The notes below the pieces were generated by a model, which searched no databases, was not told the DNA's origin, and was given only the letters and a program-made list of their open reading frames with translations. This document shows, piece by piece, positions 62,862-64,000 of a stretch of DNA of 64,000 nt. The translations under genes were made by a program, and so were the position numbers. Each line of letters opens with the position of its first letter. Within the stretch, counting starts at the first letter, position 1. Source of the stretch: Oscillospiraceae bacterium (GTDB taxonomy: Bacteria; Bacillota; Clostridia; Oscillospirales; Ruminococcaceae); NCBI GenBank assembly GCA_020024215.1, contig JAHHUC010000002.1:1-64000 (forward strand), given 5' to 3'.

Positions 62862-64000
62862 TTAAATGCTTGCCCCTGTCTGGGGGTTGTTTGTATTGTT
62901 GGAGTGTGTGGGCTTAACCTCTGAAATTCTGAGGTCCACATCAGAAATCACATATCTTCCCAATGTTCTGGTTCTTATCATAAAGGCTTCCTCATCCTTG
63001 TCATATGAAGCGGAGGATTTTACAAGCTTTCCGCCATTTTCAACCCTGTAAAGGTGTGAGCCCTCGGGTGCGGGTATTACCAGTGTTCCCAGCTTATTGA
63101 AGGTTGCTCCGTTGCCGTTGAAGAAATCTAAGTTTGCCGCATTGTAAATCATAGCGATGTTTGCGTCAAACTCGTTGTCGGCAGCAAGCAAAATTTTGCC
63201 CTGTCCCATTGTGTCAACTGTAAAGTAAGCGTCATCGTCAAACTCAAATCTCAACTCGTCCTCATAATCTCCGCTTAAGCCCTTGCCCTCAGAGAAAATA
63301 AGGGGGTCCTTTCCTATCACATTATCCTTTGCATCAGGATAGCCCACTGTGAGGTTTACATCCAGCTTCATATCATCATAATCAAAGCTGCCGGACTTCT
63401 TCATTGAAATTTTTCCGGAGATATCTGTCTGAGCTGTTTCCGGAGAATCCTTAAGATCCACTGTTACAAAGTAGATATACTTATTTGTCATTTCAAAGGG
63501 AGCTGCTGCCTTTTTCTTTACAAGCTCCACCCTTTCCACTGCATTGCCGTTTAAATCCCAGCTGGACTTAATCTTTACGCCCTTTACATCATCTGTGGAA
63601 GAAATATATTTTTCAGTGCCCTTTAAAGCCTCGTTAAGAAGAAGCTGCTTTTCCTTAACTGCCTCTTCCTTTGCCTTTACATCAGAAAGCTTAGTCTCTG
63701 TGTCATTCTTCAAAGAATTTCTCTCTTGCTCTGCTGCCTTTAAGGAATTCTCAGAAGCTTCAAGCTCTGCCTTGGACTTGGATTCTGCCTCATAAGCTGT
63801 GGAAGCTGCTTCTTGCTTAGAGTCATAAGCCTTGAGAGCCTCAACATAGGCTGCCTTTTTGCTTTCCTCATCGCCTAAGCTGCCATCGACCGAATTTTTC
63901 CACTGAGAAGCTGCGTCTGCAACCGCCTGTGCCATTGCAAGCTTTTGCTCTGCAAGCTTTACTGCCTCTTCCTTTTCCTTCAAAGCCTGCTCAGAAAGCT
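62862..64000 (-). CDS. Coiled-coil surface protein with a C-terminal NPQTG motif (5' end outside window)
   Basis: About 379 C-terminal codons are visible; the frame is open to the right edge and the N-terminus is missing. The first 120 residues form an Ala/Glu/Lys-rich coiled coil; the next 230 look like a beta-rich domain (FVTVDLKDSPE, KLDVNLTVGYPDAKD). The protein ends NNPQTGASI. NPQTG resembles a sortase signal (NPQTN/LPxTG), yet no hydrophobic helix or basic tail follows, so anchoring would need another route. Secretion is inferred; no signal peptide is in view. Confidence 0.7.
   Translation of the reverse strand, partial: LSEQALKEKEEAVKLAEQKLAMAQAVADAASQWKNSVDGSLGDEESKKAAYVEALKAYDSKQEAASTAYEAESKSKAELEASENSLKAAEQERNSLKNDTETKLSDVKAKEEAVKEKQLLLNEALKGTEKYISSTDDVKGVKIKSSWDLNGNAVERVELVKKKAAAPFEMTNKYIYFVTVDLKDSPETAQTDISGKISMKKSGSFDYDDMKLDVNLTVGYPDAKDNVIGKDPLIFSEGKGLSGDYEDELRFEFDDDAYFTVDTMGQGKILLAADNEFDANIAMIYNAANLDFFNGNGATFNKLGTLVIPAPEGSHLYRVENGGKLVKSSASYDKDEEAFMIRTRTLGRYVISDVDLRISEVKPTHSNNTNNPQTGASI

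Noticed and set aside
62735-62941. 68-codon minus-strand frame overlapping the end of the surface-protein gene
   Set aside because: It crosses the 12-bp stem-loop and overlaps a better frame; composition is not protein-like.
1-64000. CRISPR arrays, rRNA or tRNA genes, phage genes
   Set aside because: I looked in the intergenic regions and saw no regularly spaced repeats, no cloverleaf-like segments with tRNA landmarks and no phage structural genes; short tRNAs could still be missed by eye.

Overview
The window looks like chromosomal DNA of an anaerobic, endospore-forming member of the class Clostridia (Firmicutes), possibly of the Lachnospirales. The evidence is low-GC DNA, purine-rich ribosome-binding sites, frequent TTG/GTG starts, the sporulation pair spoIIGA-sigE, a GlgC/GlgD type glycogen system, RNase J and the cdaA-cdaR c-di-AMP genes. 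I see no phage, insertion sequence, CRISPR array, rRNA or tRNA gene.

Layout. 0-4.6 kb: a minus-strand operon with an RDD membrane protein, a UgpC/MsmK-type ATPase, two sugar permeases and a binding lipoprotein cut by the left edge. 4.9-6.9 kb: ppx/gppA and a SpoU-type RNA methyltransferase, each with its own promoter, then about 1 kb without a convincing gene. 7.9-16.7 kb: an NSS-family transporter, then a more GC-rich block for amino-acid use (alanine dehydrogenase, GltS-type carrier, sigma-54 activator with PAS and Fis domains, broken yitT, ornithine cyclodeaminase homologue). The first gene has a textbook -24/-12 promoter preceded by three clustered dyads. A 167-bp segment covering the 5' end and promoter of the NSS gene is repeated almost exactly on the far side of the block, so the block looks inserted. 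16.7-25.4 kb: an ABC-F/rsmH/NUDIX operon, two pyridoxal-kinase paralogues, pepF and a radical SAM protein.

25.6-37.3 kb is a complete minus-strand glycogen cluster: malQ, glgB, glgC, glgD, glgA, glgP and a GH13 amylase. It has sigma-A promoters before malQ and before glgB. 37.7-43.9 kb: RNase J with a hairpin leader, rnhA, nifS-nifU under a palindrome-containing promoter, and spoIIGA-sigE. 44-54.9 kb: endonuclease III, a small P-loop protein, a D,D-carboxypeptidase, a DUF1846 protein, polA, rimI, mnmG and mgtE.

The mgtE leader is the most striking regulatory region. It has a sigma-A promoter, a 20-codon peptide ORF with a perfect ribosome-binding site, several mutually overlapping RNA pairings and an intrinsic terminator just before mgtE. 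I do not recognise it as a known riboswitch. 55-64 kb: an FAD dehydrogenase, cdaA-cdaR, a DivIVA-like coiled-coil gene (apparently frameshifted) with ispD-ispF, secG, a putative lipoprotein and a partial coiled-coil surface protein ending in a sortase-like NPQTG motif.

All calls come from reading the sequence without searches. Family names rest on recognised motifs, and promoters, operators and RNA structures are pattern-based inferences.
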